Assembly: GCF_019396355.1 (NCBI RefSeq)
Contig: NZ_JAHKRK010000035.1
Span: forward strand, 1-49,084
Source of the DNA: Pseudonocardia nigra
Lineage (GTDB): Bacteria; Actinomycetota; Actinomycetes; Mycobacteriales; Pseudonocardiaceae
Reading direction: 5' to 3'
DNA length: 49,084 nt
Positions 41,084-49,084 of this stretch are shown here, one piece after another (the first letter of the stretch is position 1; every line of letters starts with the position of its first letter). Below the pieces are notes generated by a model. It had not been told where the DNA came from, made no database searches, and saw only the letters and a program-made list of their open reading frames with translations. The position numbers and the translations under genes are program-made.

Positions 41084-41959
41084 TCAGGCCGTGGAGCGCC
41101 CGGCGAGCGCCCACTGCATCAGCAGCATCCGCAGCGCGCTCACCAGCGGCAGCGGCTGGTCGAGCATCGGGTGGTGACCGGCATCGGGCAGCTCGACGAT
41201 CGGGACGCGGTGGCCCAGCAGGGCGTCGATCTGACGCGCCATCGGCGGCGGGACGAGCCCGAACTCCGTGCGGATGAAGGCCGCCCGGCACCGCAGCTGC
41301 GGCAGCAGATCGCGCAGCAACAGCCGCGGCCCGAACATCGACGGGTCGAACTTCCACGTCCAGCCGCCATCGACGGCGCGGAGGGACTCCTCGGCGATGT
41401 GTCGCCGGACGTAGGGCAGCAGGACCTCCTGCTGCGGGATCGTCACGAACCGGCCGATCGCCTCCTCGCGGTCGGCGTAGACCTTCGTGGCCTGGCGCCT
41501 GCGGCGCAGCCGGGCCTCTTCCGGCGGCTGGTCGTTGAGCGGCGAGTCGATGATCACGACGCCGTCGAGCCGCTCGCCGTGGTGCGCCCCGACCGTCGCC
41601 GCGACCCACCCGCCCATGCTGTGGCCGATCACGAGTGGCGTGTCGCCCGCACCGCCCGCCTCGGCGGCCGCGAGCACCTCGCGGGCCCACACCGTCATGT
41701 CGTAGTCGTCGCGGCGCCCGCTGTCGCCGTGGCCGCTGAGGTCGAGCGCCACGACCCGGTGGCTGCGGGCCAGCAGCGGCGCGATGTGGTCCCACCAGCC
41801 GGAGTGGGCGGCGCCGCCGTGCACCAGGACCAGGCCCGGCCGGTCGTCGGCTCCCCAGCACCGCAGGTGGATCCGGCAGCCGTCGACCTCGATGTCCCGG
41901 TGCTCCGGGACCTGGCCCAGCGCGTCGCGGAACCAACGGGGCGACACGTCGGTGCTCAT
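41084..41959 (-). CDS. Alpha/beta hydrolase
   Basis: This 291-residue hydrolase has the oxyanion motif VLVHGGAAHSGWW at about 45-57, the nucleophile elbow IGHSMGGW (Ser near residue 113), and a C-terminal His in DAGHHPMLDQP. The DLSGHGDSGR segment is typical of meta-cleavage-product and epoxide hydrolase relatives. The substrate is not evident. It follows the FAD monooxygenase gene on the same strand with a 95-bp gap, and a joint role in aromatic degradation is possible but unproven. Confidence 0.9.
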   Translation of the reverse strand: MSTDVSPRWFRDALGQVPEHRDIEVDGCRIHLRCWGADDRPGLVLVHGGAAHSGWWDHIAPLLARSHRVVALDLSGHGDSGRRDDYDMTVWAREVLAAAEAGGAGDTPLVIGHSMGGWVAATVGAHHGERLDGVVIIDSPLNDQPPEEARLRRRRQATKVYADREEAIGRFVTIPQQEVLLPYVRRHIAEESLRAVDGGWTWKFDPSMFGPRLLLRDLLPQLRCRAAFIRTEFGLVPPPMARQIDALLGHRVPIVELPDAGHHPMLDQPLPLVSALRMLLMQWALAGRSTA

Positions 41960-42054
41960 CCACCTACTCCTCGGTAGTTTGCGGGCCGAACACGGTTCTA
42001 CCGCATCGGCCCGCCGCGCACCCGGCCACCATGACCGGCGTCGCACCGACCCGG

Positions 42055-43281
42055 TCATCCGGAGGATCGGCCGAGCACGGTTTCGGCGTCCGGGTCCACG
42101 CCGGCGTAGGCATGCGCGAACCACCGCGCGAGGAGCGGATCGTCCCGCAGGGCGGCCACCCACCCCTCGCCCAGACCCCGCATGAACCCTCCCGGAACCG
42201 CACCGGCGGGTTCGACGCCGTCGCGGAGGCCTGCCATGAGCACGCGCAGGAACCAGTTGGAGAACGCCTGCGTCCGCCAGATCGCCGGGAGCCGCGTGCT
42301 CGTGTACGCGCGCAGGCGGCGGCCGTCGCCGAACGACCCGAACCGGTCGATCAGGCCGTGCGCCAGCTCGACGGCGTCCTGGATCGCCAGGTTCATCCCC
42401 TTGCCCCCGGCGGATGTGATCAGGTGGGCGGCGTCGCCGGCGACGAACAGCCGGCCCTGCTGCATCGGGTCCAGGACCTTGGTCCGGAAATCGACGAATG
42501 CCGGCGCGTCGAACCGGACGTCGCTCAGCTCGCCCCCGACGTCGAGCCGGACCGAGAGCTCCTCCCGGATCCGGCGCTCCGGCCACTCCCGGGCGGCGTC
42601 CGTGCGCGGCACCTCGAGGTAGTAGCGGGTCTGAGCGGGGCCCCGGCGCATCTGTCCCGCGAAACCTCGCGGGTGCGGGGCGTAGATCGTGTGGTTCTCG
42701 AGCGGCGGCGCCGCCGCGACCACCGCCAGCATCCGCACGGGCAGCAGTTCGTCGCTGGTCCGGGCGCCGGTGATGGCCGGAGCGACCACGCTGTGGGAAC
42801 CCTCGGCGCCGACCACGGCATGACACTCGATCTCCGAGCCGTCCGCCAGGGACACCACCGCTCGGTCCCGGCTCTGGCGCACCGCCACCGCCGGCTGCCC
42901 GAACTGCACGTCGGCGCCCTCGGCGGCGAGAGCGTCGTACAGCCGGCCCACCAGCAGATGCTGCGGATAGATGTAGTTCGGGCGGCGGCCCGTGAGCAGC
43001 CCGTAGTCGAGCAGCATCGAGCCCGCAGGCGTCCGGAACTCCATACGCCCGTTCTCGGTGGTGAACTCCAGGTCGGTGTCCGCGAGGCCCACCTTCCGCA
43101 ACAGCTCCACGGTGCGGTACTCGATGAGACCGGCCCTGGGCTGGGCACCGAGCTCCGCACGCGACTTGCGCTCGAGCACCGTGAACGAGACGCCCGCGCG
43201 CTGCAGCAGGCGGGCGATCACCAGTCCTGCGGGTCCAGCGCCCACCACGACGACATCCGGCACGACATCCCCCCGATACAT
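42055..43281 (-). CDS. FAD-dependent aromatic hydroxylase (PobA-like)
   Basis: This 408-residue flavoprotein has the GxGxxG loop VVGAGPAGLVIARLLQRAG at the start. It has the substrate and NAD(P)H motif DG...CHAVVGAEGSHSVV (DG-fingerprint region) and the second FAD motif GRLFVAGDAAHLITSAGGKGMNLAIQDAVEL. The pattern LIEYRTVELLRKVGLADTDLEF and YPQHLLVGRLYDAL strongly resembles 4-hydroxybenzoate 3-monooxygenases. The substrate may differ, since the ends diverge. It lies between two other catabolic-type genes on the same strand. Confidence 0.87.
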   Translation of the reverse strand: MYRGDVVPDVVVVGAGPAGLVIARLLQRAGVSFTVLERKSRAELGAQPRAGLIEYRTVELLRKVGLADTDLEFTTENGRMEFRTPAGSMLLDYGLLTGRRPNYIYPQHLLVGRLYDALAAEGADVQFGQPAVAVRQSRDRAVVSLADGSEIECHAVVGAEGSHSVVAPAITGARTSDELLPVRMLAVVAAAPPLENHTIYAPHPRGFAGQMRRGPAQTRYYLEVPRTDAAREWPERRIREELSVRLDVGGELSDVRFDAPAFVDFRTKVLDPMQQGRLFVAGDAAHLITSAGGKGMNLAIQDAVELAHGLIDRFGSFGDGRRLRAYTSTRLPAIWRTQAFSNWFLRVLMAGLRDGVEPAGAVPGGFMRGLGEGWVAALRDDPLLARWFAHAYAGVDPDAETVLGRSSG

Positions 43282-43370
43282 CGGCCCCCCGACCCCGGCG
43301 CCCAGTCAACGCCGAGGCCGGAGGAGCCATTCCCGTCGCCCATTGGCGGGGGCCCACGGGACGGGGTGGC

Positions 43371-45188
43371 TCAGGAGGTGTGGTGCACCTCCTGCAGCCC
43401 GTAAACCGGGGTGGCGATGCCTTCGGCCCGCGCCTTGAGCTGCAGGGCCAGGTACAGCGAGTAGTGCCGGGACTGGTGCAGGTTCCCGCCGTGGAACCAC
43501 AGCCCGTCCTGCTGGGTGGGCTTCCACATGTTGCGCTGCTCGCCCTCCCACGGCCCGGGGTCCTTCGTCGTGTCCGACCCGAGGCCCCACACCTTGCCGA
43601 CCTTGTCGGCCACCTCCTGGCTGATCAGGTCCGCGGCCCAGCCGTTCATCGAGCCGTAGCCAGTGGCGTAGACGACCAGGTCCGCCTCGAGCTCGGTGCC
43701 GTCCTCCAGCTTCACGGTGTGCTCGGTCAACTCGGTGACCTGGCCGTGCACCAGCTTGACGTCCCCGTTCGCGACCAGGTCCGCGGCGCCGACGTCGATG
43801 TAGTAGCCCGATCCTCGGCGCAGGTACTTCATGAACAGCCCGGAGTCGTCGTCGCCCCAGTCGTGCCGGAACCCCGCCTTCTCCAGCCGGTCGTAGAACT
43901 CGGCGTCGCGCTCCCGGATCGCCGCGTACACCGGCTGCTGGAACGTGTGCATGATCCGGTACGGCAGCGAGGCGAAGGTCATGTCGGCCTTCTGCGTGGT
44001 CATCCCCGCGGCCAGCGCGCGCTCCGAGTAGAGGTCGCCGAGACCGAGGTCCATCAGCGAGTCGGACTTGACGATGTGGGTGGAGCTGCACTGCACCATC
44101 GTCACGTCGGCGCCGACCTCCCAGAGCGCCCCGCAGATGTCGAACGCCGAGTTGTTCGAGCCGATGACCACGGCCTTCTTGCCCTTGTAGGCGTCGGGGC
44201 CGGGGTGCTGCGAGCTGTGGTGCTGGTCGCCGCGGAAAACGTCCTGTCCGGGCAGCGTCGGCACGTTCGGCTTCCCGGACATCCCGGTGGCCAGCACGAG
44301 CTGCGCGGGCCGCAGCGTGATCTCCTCGCCGTCACGGTCGAGGACGACCGTCCACTCCCCCGCCACCTCGTCGTAGGTGGCACTGCGGCAGGTCGTGGAG
44401 CTCCAGTAGTTGACCTCCATGACCTTCGTGTACATCTCGAGCCAGTCGCCGATCTTGTCCTTCGGCGCGAACACCGGCCAGTTGCGCGGGAAGTCGAGGT
44501 ACGGCAGGTGGTCGTACCAGACCGGGTCGTGCAGGCACAGCGACTTGTAGCGGCCGCGCCACTGGTCACCCGGGCGGGCGTGCCGGTCCACCACGACGTG
44601 CGGGACGCCGAGCTGCTTGAGCCGCGCCCCGAGCGCGATCCCGCCCTGGCCGCCGCCGACCACGAGGACGTAGGGCTGGCGGGTGCGGCCCATCTCCTCC
44701 GACTCGGCGTCCCGCATCTCCTTCCACGTCATCCGGTCGGGGTTCACGCCGTGCTCGGCACCCATCGGCCGCCGGTCACCGGACGGCTCCTCGTGGCCCT
44801 TCAGCTCGTACAGCGTGGTGAGCAGGGTCCGCGCACCGTCGTCGGTGAGCCGCAGATGCCCTCGTCCCCGCCCCACCGCGGTCTCGAACGCGATCCACGC
44901 CTCGACGACGCCGTCGGCCTCGGTGGGCTCCTCGGTGGTGTGGAAACCGCGGGCGTCGGCGGACTCCGCGGTGGCCCGCACCAGGTCCGCGACGCCGTCA
45001 CGGTTCTCGACGGTCTTGAGGTTCCAGGTGAACGCGATCAGGTCCCGCCAGAACGAGGTGGCGGCGAACAGGCCTGCCACCCGCTCGGGATCCCGATCGC
45101 TCAGAGCGCGCTCGAAGTCCCTCAGCCACGCGTCGACACGCTGCTGGGGGGTGCCCGTCGCCGCTGCGGGCTCGATGGTCTGCGTCAT
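43371..45188 (-). CDS. Flavin-containing monooxygenase with SnoaL-like N-terminal domain
   Basis: This 605-residue protein has about 140 residues of NTF2/SnoaL fold at the start (QQRVDAWLRDFERALSDRDPERVAGLFAATSFWRDLIAFTWNL). A flavoprotein oxygenase follows: FAD loop VLVVGGGQGGIALGARLKQLG at about 172-192, HARPGDQWRGRYKSLCLHDPVWYDHLPYLDFP, and NADPH loop AVVIGSNNSAFDICGAL. Similar two-domain enzymes oxidise ketones (Baeyer-Villiger) or amines; which applies here is not visible. The start at 45188 is supported by position; the direct repeat GGTTGCAC/GGTTGCAT lies near 45246-45266 and may be regulatory. Confidence 0.88.
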   Translation of the reverse strand: MTQTIEPAAATGTPQQRVDAWLRDFERALSDRDPERVAGLFAATSFWRDLIAFTWNLKTVENRDGVADLVRATAESADARGFHTTEEPTEADGVVEAWIAFETAVGRGRGHLRLTDDGARTLLTTLYELKGHEEPSGDRRPMGAEHGVNPDRMTWKEMRDAESEEMGRTRQPYVLVVGGGQGGIALGARLKQLGVPHVVVDRHARPGDQWRGRYKSLCLHDPVWYDHLPYLDFPRNWPVFAPKDKIGDWLEMYTKVMEVNYWSSTTCRSATYDEVAGEWTVVLDRDGEEITLRPAQLVLATGMSGKPNVPTLPGQDVFRGDQHHSSQHPGPDAYKGKKAVVIGSNNSAFDICGALWEVGADVTMVQCSSTHIVKSDSLMDLGLGDLYSERALAAGMTTQKADMTFASLPYRIMHTFQQPVYAAIRERDAEFYDRLEKAGFRHDWGDDDSGLFMKYLRRGSGYYIDVGAADLVANGDVKLVHGQVTELTEHTVKLEDGTELEADLVVYATGYGSMNGWAADLISQEVADKVGKVWGLGSDTTKDPGPWEGEQRNMWKPTQQDGLWFHGGNLHQSRHYSLYLALQLKARAEGIATPVYGLQEVHHTS

Positions 45189-45434
45189 TGCATTGCCTTC
45201 CCACGCGATCGGACCCCCAGCACATCCCGTGAGCTCCGGCGGCGGCAAGGGTTGCACGAGGTTGCATGCCTGATCGGGGCACGCCCTCGGGCGGGTACGG
45301 CGACCATGGGGCGGGCATGGAGGCCGGTCGCCGCGGGTAGTACTGCAACGGCACTTCGGCGTGTCGTGAGAGGGTGAGGTCTGTTCGGCGGTGATGATCA
45401 CCGTGTGGTGGATCTTGCTGGGTGAGTCGCGTCG

Positions 45435-45698
45435 TTGGATGCGGTGGTGGAGCTGATCGCGGGCCGGTTCGGTCGGGTCGAGCCGCGCCGGCGTGTCGGG
45501 GCGTACCTGCGGGGTCTGCTGGCCGGGTTGGAGCGCAAGAACGGGTGGACGCTGGCCGAGCGCGCCGGTGCGGTGTCGCCGGACGGGATGCAGCGGCTGC
45601 TGCGCACTGCGGGCTGGGATGTCGATGGGGTGCGCGATGACCTGCGTGGCTACGTGCTCGATGAGCTGGGTGACCCGGCTGGGGTGTTCATCGTCGAC
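45435..45698 (+). pseudogene. IS701-family transposase, N-terminal fragment
   Basis: The frame from a TTG start encodes LDAVVELIAGRFGRVEPRRRV, GAYLRGLLAGLERKNGWTLAE and DGMQRLLRTAGWDVDGVRDDLRGYVLDELGDPAGVFIVD. This is the conserved N-terminus of IS701-type transposases, and it stops abruptly at the catalytic VDDTG position. From 45699 the sequence becomes the end of the recombinase-trio element, so the gene was cut by that insertion. The remaining part should lie on the far side of the element, outside the window. Confidence 0.8.
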
Positions 45699-45785
45699 CT
45701 ATGCCGACACCGCGACTATGCCGAGACGCAGGCCGCTGGGGCGTGGTGATGCAGGAGGTCGGCAGGCTCGTGGCTCGGCATAGTC
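45699..45785. repeat. Terminal repeat sites of the recombinase-trio element
   Basis: CTATGCCGA occurs at 45699-45707 and again inside GACTATGCCGAG (45714-45725). The exact inverse CTCGGCATAGTC lies at 45774-45785, overlapping the stop of the third recombinase gene. Two direct and one inverted copy at an element end fit arm and core binding sites of tyrosine recombinases. The first copy abuts the broken IS701 frame, so 45699 is probably the element boundary. Confidence 0.65.
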
Positions 45786-46773
45786 ACAGGCTTTCGAGGA
45801 ACGCGAGGATCTTGTCCGGTGGGCGGTAGCGGCCGGGCCGGGCTGCCGCGGGTGTGGTGAGGGCGAGGGCCTTCTCCTTGATGGTGATGTCGGCGTGCAC
45901 GTAGGCGTCGGTGGAACGGACGCCGGCGTGGCCGAGCCAGAGCGCGATCACGGAGGTGTCGACGCCGGCTTGCAGCAGGGACATGGCGCAGCTGTGCCGA
46001 AGGACGTGCGGGTGTACTCGTTTACCCAGCAGCGACGGGCATCGCTGCGCGGCGGTCGCAGCGTGAGTATTGACCCGCAGGGCGACGGCGTCGCGGCTGA
46101 GTCGTCGTCCGGTGTGGGTCGGGAACAGCGGGTCGGTCGAGCGCCCGGCTCGCTCGCGCAGCCAGACGCGCAGCAGCGCCTCGACCGGGCCGCTGAGGGG
46201 AACGGCGCGTTGCTTGCGTCCCTTGCCCTCGCAGCGGACGTTCGCGCCGGCTCCCAGGGTGACGTCGGCGCAGTTCAGGCCGGTGAGTTCGGAGACTCGC
46301 AGGCCGGTCTGGACGGCCAGGAACATGAGGATGCGATCGCGTCGGCCTTTCCAGCGGGACTGGTCCGGAGCCGCGAGCAGCGCGTCGACCTCGGGTGCGG
46401 TCAGGAACGTCACGATCCGCTTGTCGAACCGCTTTGGGGGGATGGCCAGGACGCGTTGGATAAGCAGCGCGTGCTCGGGGTGACGCAGGGCGGCGTAGGA
46501 GAACAACGAGCGGATCGCTGTCAGCCTGACGTTGCGGGTCCTGATGGAGTTGCGACGCTCGCGCTCCAGGTGAGTGAGGAACGAGGAGATCACCGTCGCG
46601 TCCAGGTCGTCCCAGTCGAGCTGGGCCGGCGTCGTGCCGGTGCTGCCGTGCACGAACTCGAGCAGTAGCCGCAGGGCGTCGCGGTATGCCGCGATGGTGC
46701 GCGGGCTGGCCTGGCGCTGCGTGGCGAGCCGGTCGGTGAAGAAAGCTTGCAGCGTCGGCGCGATCAGGGTCAT
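45784..46773 (-). CDS. Tyrosine recombinase, third gene of the trio (RitC-like)
   Basis: This 329-residue integrase-fold protein has a SAM-like N-terminal DNA-binding domain (FFTDRLATQRQASPRTIAAYRDALRLLLEFV). Its catalytic domain carries Arg (TGLRVSELTGL), Lys (CEGKGRKQRAVPL), His-x-x-Arg (HVLRHSCAM), His (LWLGHAG) and Tyr (STDAYVHAD). All catalytic residues are present. Its ATG overlaps the stop of the second recombinase gene by four bases. The three genes in a row are the hallmark of RIT elements. Confidence 0.9.
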   Translation of the reverse strand: MTLIAPTLQAFFTDRLATQRQASPRTIAAYRDALRLLLEFVHGSTGTTPAQLDWDDLDATVISSFLTHLERERRNSIRTRNVRLTAIRSLFSYAALRHPEHALLIQRVLAIPPKRFDKRIVTFLTAPEVDALLAAPDQSRWKGRRDRILMFLAVQTGLRVSELTGLNCADVTLGAGANVRCEGKGRKQRAVPLSGPVEALLRVWLRERAGRSTDPLFPTHTGRRLSRDAVALRVNTHAATAAQRCPSLLGKRVHPHVLRHSCAMSLLQAGVDTSVIALWLGHAGVRSTDAYVHADITIKEKALALTTPAAARPGRYRPPDKILAFLESL

Positions 46774-47702
46774 GAGCGGGCCGCCGACCACGCGGTGTCC
46801 TGGCGGGCGGCGGCCAGAGCGAGCAGTTCCGGGGCGGCCGACATGTACCAGTAGGTGGAGCTCGGTTCGCGGTGTCCCAGATAGGTCGACAACGACGGGA
46901 TCTTGGCCGCGACGTCGTCGTCCGCGTGATACCAGCCGAGCAGGGTGCGGACCGCGAAGGTATGGCGAAAATCGTGCAGCCGCGGCGGGCAAGGTGCATC
47001 GGCTCCGACGCCGGCGTTGTTGATCAGCTGTCGGAAGGTCTGGGAGACCACGGCGTAGACCAGCCGTGTGCCGCTGAGGGACACGAAGAAGCTGGGAGCC
47101 TCGGGGCGCGTCGCGAGCTCGTCACGCAGCCGGGTGTAGTCCTGCAGCGCTGCCATGCTGCTGGCCGCCAAGGGCACCAGCCGGGACTTGCCGAACTTCG
47201 ACTCGCGGATCAACAGCACCCCCTCGACCCAGTCGACGTCGCCACGGTCGAGCTTGATCGCCTCCCCGATTCGTATCCCGCTGGCCGCCAGCAGGCCGAT
47301 CAGGGTCGCGTAGGTAGCGGCTCGCAGCGGCGAGACGATCGAACGACGGGCCTGGTCGAGCAGCATGTCGACATCAGCCGGGGAGTAGATGAACGGCCTG
47401 CGCCACCGCTGCTGGTGCGGCATCAGCCCGAGCGGTGGCACCTCGGTGTCGGGGTCGATGCCGGCCAGATAGCGGGCGAAGCCGCGGACAGCAGTCATTC
47501 GCCGAGGGCCGACGCTCGCGCCCCGGCCCGTGCCGCCCTGCTGGGCCCACGCCAGCGCCGTCTCGATCGTCACGGTGCGCGATCCGCGGGCATCCAGGTG
47601 GGCCACGAAGCCCGGCAGCAGCCAGCCGGCCTCAGCCAGTTCGTGTCCGAGCGAGCGCCGCAGCTGCAGGTAGTCGGCCAGGGCCTGCTCCAAGGCGCTC
47701 AC
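46770..47702 (-). CDS. Tyrosine recombinase, second gene of the trio (RitB-like)
   Basis: This 310-residue recombinase has the catalytic set Arg (ASGIRIGEAIKL), Lys (ESKFGKSRLVPL), HxxR (LHDFRHTFAVRTL), His (TYLGHREPSS) and Tyr (TYWYMS). The insertion GWYHADDDVAAKIPSLSTYLGH is typical of the middle-gene subfamily of recombinase trios. GTG start at 47702 overlaps the stop of the first gene (GTGA), and its own stop overlaps the third gene, so all three are translationally coupled. Confidence 0.9.
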   Translation of the reverse strand: MSALEQALADYLQLRRSLGHELAEAGWLLPGFVAHLDARGSRTVTIETALAWAQQGGTGRGASVGPRRMTAVRGFARYLAGIDPDTEVPPLGLMPHQQRWRRPFIYSPADVDMLLDQARRSIVSPLRAATYATLIGLLAASGIRIGEAIKLDRGDVDWVEGVLLIRESKFGKSRLVPLAASSMAALQDYTRLRDELATRPEAPSFFVSLSGTRLVYAVVSQTFRQLINNAGVGADAPCPPRLHDFRHTFAVRTLLGWYHADDDVAAKIPSLSTYLGHREPSSTYWYMSAAPELLALAAARQDTAWSAARS

Positions 47703-48931
47703 CGGGCCGCTCCCGGCCAGGGCTGGGCGACTTGGCGCAGCGCGTCGAGGTCGACCTTGGCGTAGAGGGCGGTGGTGGCCAGGTCCTGATGGCGAAGGAC
47801 CTGGCTGATCGCGGCCAACCCAGCGCCGCGACGCAACAACTCGCCGGCCAGGCTGTGACGCAGACGGTGTGGCCCTACCCGTGGCAGCCCGGCTCGCGCG
47901 CAGGCTCGCTCGACGACGTCACCGACCAAGTCCGCCCGGATCGGGCCGCGGGGGGCTCGGCAGGTGAGGAACAGATGGCGGGCTCGGTCGGGGTCGCGGC
48001 CGCGTGACAGGTAGGCCACGAGAGCCTCACCCACGTCCGCGAGCAACGGCAGTCGGTCATGGCGGCGCCCCTTACCACGGACAACGAGTTCCCCGCTCCG
48101 CCAGTCCACATCGCGCAGCTGAAGCCGTGCGACTTCGATCGACCGCAAGCCCAGCCGCGCGACCAGCATCATGATCGCGAAGTTCCGGATACCGACCGCG
48201 CTGCCGCGATCGCAGCAGTCGAGCAGCCGCTGGACGTCCGCGGCCGCCATCGTGGGCGGCGGCAGCGTGGCCAACCGCCACCCACCGACCGGGGGCACCG
48301 CCGTCCCGAGCGGCAACGGGGTGAGGCCCCGCAAGTACAGGAACCGCAGGATCGAGCGCAGCTCCGCCACCCGTCCCTTGGCCGACCCCGCCGAGACGCG
48401 ACCACACTCCCGCAGCAGGAACACGTTGACGTCCGCCCCGGACAGCGCTCCGAGCTCGAACCTCTCATCGACCGACGCCTGTTCCTGCAGGAAACGGCGC
48501 GCGGTGTTCTCGTAGCGCCGCACGGTGGTCGCGGCCAAGCCCCGCTCCCCGAGCAGCCAGGACCGATACCGCCCGAGCAGCACGCCCAGCGGCGACACAA
48601 GCGGCTCCGCCGCCGGGACGACCCCGGCCTCCCTCAGGTAGCCCAGCAGCGGCGCCAACGCCCGCGCCCCCGGAACCCTCCGCTGACCGGCGGCCCGCCG
48701 GGCGGCGAGGAACGCGACCATCCGATCCTCGTCCAGCTGCGCGGCTTCCAACCCCTCCGCCACCGACCACTGACCAACCTGGCCCAGGTCGTTCAGCATG
48801 TTCTTGATCGTCCCTGGCGTATAGCCCCGCTGCGTCAACCACGCTCGGTAGCCCTTGGACCGTTCCCGATCTTGTAGACACCCGGTCGTAGACTGCCGCT
48901 GATCGCAGCGGAGGGAATCGCGTGGCGACAC
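47699..48931 (-). CDS. Tyrosine recombinase, first gene of the trio (RitA-like), 5' end altered
   Basis: The catalytic domain is intact: Arg (ARLGLRSIEVARL), Lys (VRGKGRRHDRLPL), HxxR (PHRLRHSLAGELL), His (VLRHQDLATT) and Tyr (TTALYAKVD). Homology seems to begin at KGYRAWLTQRGYTPGTIKNML (near residue 26). The first 25 residues are read from the neighbouring IS3-like sequence on the opposite strand, starting at a GTG (48931) inside that element's gene. The native promoter and start were therefore probably replaced when the IS debris arrived. It is unclear whether the gene is still expressed. Confidence 0.8.
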   Translation of the reverse strand: MSPRDSLRCDQRQSTTGCLQDRERSKGYRAWLTQRGYTPGTIKNMLNDLGQVGQWSVAEGLEAAQLDEDRMVAFLAARRAAGQRRVPGARALAPLLGYLREAGVVPAAEPLVSPLGVLLGRYRSWLLGERGLAATTVRRYENTARRFLQEQASVDERFELGALSGADVNVFLLRECGRVSAGSAKGRVAELRSILRFLYLRGLTPLPLGTAVPPVGGWRLATLPPPTMAAADVQRLLDCCDRGSAVGIRNFAIMMLVARLGLRSIEVARLQLRDVDWRSGELVVRGKGRRHDRLPLLADVGEALVAYLSRGRDPDRARHLFLTCRAPRGPIRADLVGDVVERACARAGLPRVGPHRLRHSLAGELLRRGAGLAAISQVLRHQDLATTALYAKVDLDALRQVAQPWPGAAR

Positions 48932-48963
48932 GCCGACACTTCACCCAGGAGTACAAGGAGGGT
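48880..48963 (+). mobile_element. IS3-like remnant with start of orfA
   Basis: A GTG at 48922 opens a frame VATRRHFTQEYKE, the usual start of IS3-type OrfA proteins. Homology ends after about 13 residues, where unrelated sequence begins (near 48960). Upstream, GTAGACACCCGGTCGTAGAC forms a short direct repeat that may mark the element end. The frame stays open to the window edge but no longer looks like a transposase. Confidence 0.45.
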
Positions 48964-49023
48964 TATTCAGCGAAGCGTTTCGTTACGGTTCTGAGATCAA
49001 CTTGCGCGTGTCGACAAACGAGT

Positions 49024-49082
49024 GACGGTCCGATTCACGCGAGAATGGGTTTGCCAACACAAGCCCACGTGAACGGACCGTC
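49024..49082. repeat. Long hairpin at the window edge
   Basis: GACGGTCCGATTCACG (49024-49039, one bulged A) pairs with CGTGAACGGACCGTC (49068-49082), and GGGTTTG pairs mostly with CAAGCCC inside. It looks like a transposon end or a strong terminator at the very end of the sequence. I cannot name the element. Confidence 0.55.
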
Positions 49083-49084
49083 GC

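Noticed and set aside
45784..48931. Prophage or integrative element with excision genes
   Set aside because: There are three adjacent recombinases but no phage, conjugation or excisionase genes and no tRNA attachment site; a recombinase-trio element fits better.
1..49084. tRNA or rRNA genes
   Set aside because: I saw no cloverleaf with conserved T-loop (GGTTCGAATCC-type) sequence and no rRNA segments in reading through the window, though I could not run a covariance search.

Overview
The window is GC-rich actinobacterial DNA, most like the Pseudonocardiaceae. Supporting this are an LpqE-type lipoprotein, a SAV2177/DUF574 methyltransferase, frequent GTG starts, ATGA/GTGA stop-start overlaps, and a cysteine-motif leader peptide before a methionine-type ABC transporter. 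It is chromosomal accessory DNA: metabolic operons interleaved with regulators, repeats and insertion-sequence debris. Both window edges lie in mobile-element fragments.

Left third (1-17.1 kb). An IS5-like transposase fragment is followed by a lipoprotein gene, lpqE with an overlapping HtrA-like lipoprotein protease, a PRC-barrel-like protein and a MarR regulator. A deletion scar near 3.8 kb joins the C-terminal remnants of a flavin monooxygenase and a LuxR regulator. Next come a VOC protein, a K+ channel, a glucoamylase/glucose dehydrogenase pair, a stress protein, a class A penicillin-binding protein broken by three one-base frameshifts, a frameshifted F420-type nitroreductase, the idi-prs-nucleotidyltransferase operon, a DUF899 protein and a frameshifted amino-acid permease.

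Middle (17.1-35.5 kb). A minus-strand catabolic operon has seven genes coupled by overlaps or short gaps. From promoter to end it encodes an RraA-like aldolase, a beta-hydroxyacid dehydrogenase, two sugar ABC permeases, a binding protein, a CoA-transferase/enoyl-CoA hydratase fusion and a lactonase-type amidohydrolase. A divergent GntR/FCD regulator and a TTGT-N2-ACAA site sit at its head. A LacI regulator follows. A palindromic repeat locus comes next, split by a complete ISAs1-type element with a 10-bp target duplication. On the left are 73-bp units of alternating type, on the right 81-86-bp units. Beyond it is a second catabolic operon (Gfo/Idh dehydrogenase, DUF993, TIM-barrel isomerase) headed by a perfect LacI-type operator. 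Divergent from this is metNIQ, preceded by a 34-codon cysteine-type leader peptide.

Right third (35.5-49.1 kb). This holds a decayed GNAT gene ending in a perfect hairpin, a small unknown protein, a PAS-GGDEF-EAL protein, a methyltransferase, WrbA, a universal stress protein, an alpha/beta hydrolase and two flavoprotein monooxygenases. At the right edge three overlapping tyrosine recombinase genes form a RIT-type (recombinase in trio) element. It has inserted into an IS701-like transposase gene, and its far end is replaced by IS3-like debris and a long terminal hairpin.

Several one-base frameshifts occur in otherwise well-preserved genes. They are either recent pseudogenes or assembly indels; the sequence alone cannot decide.
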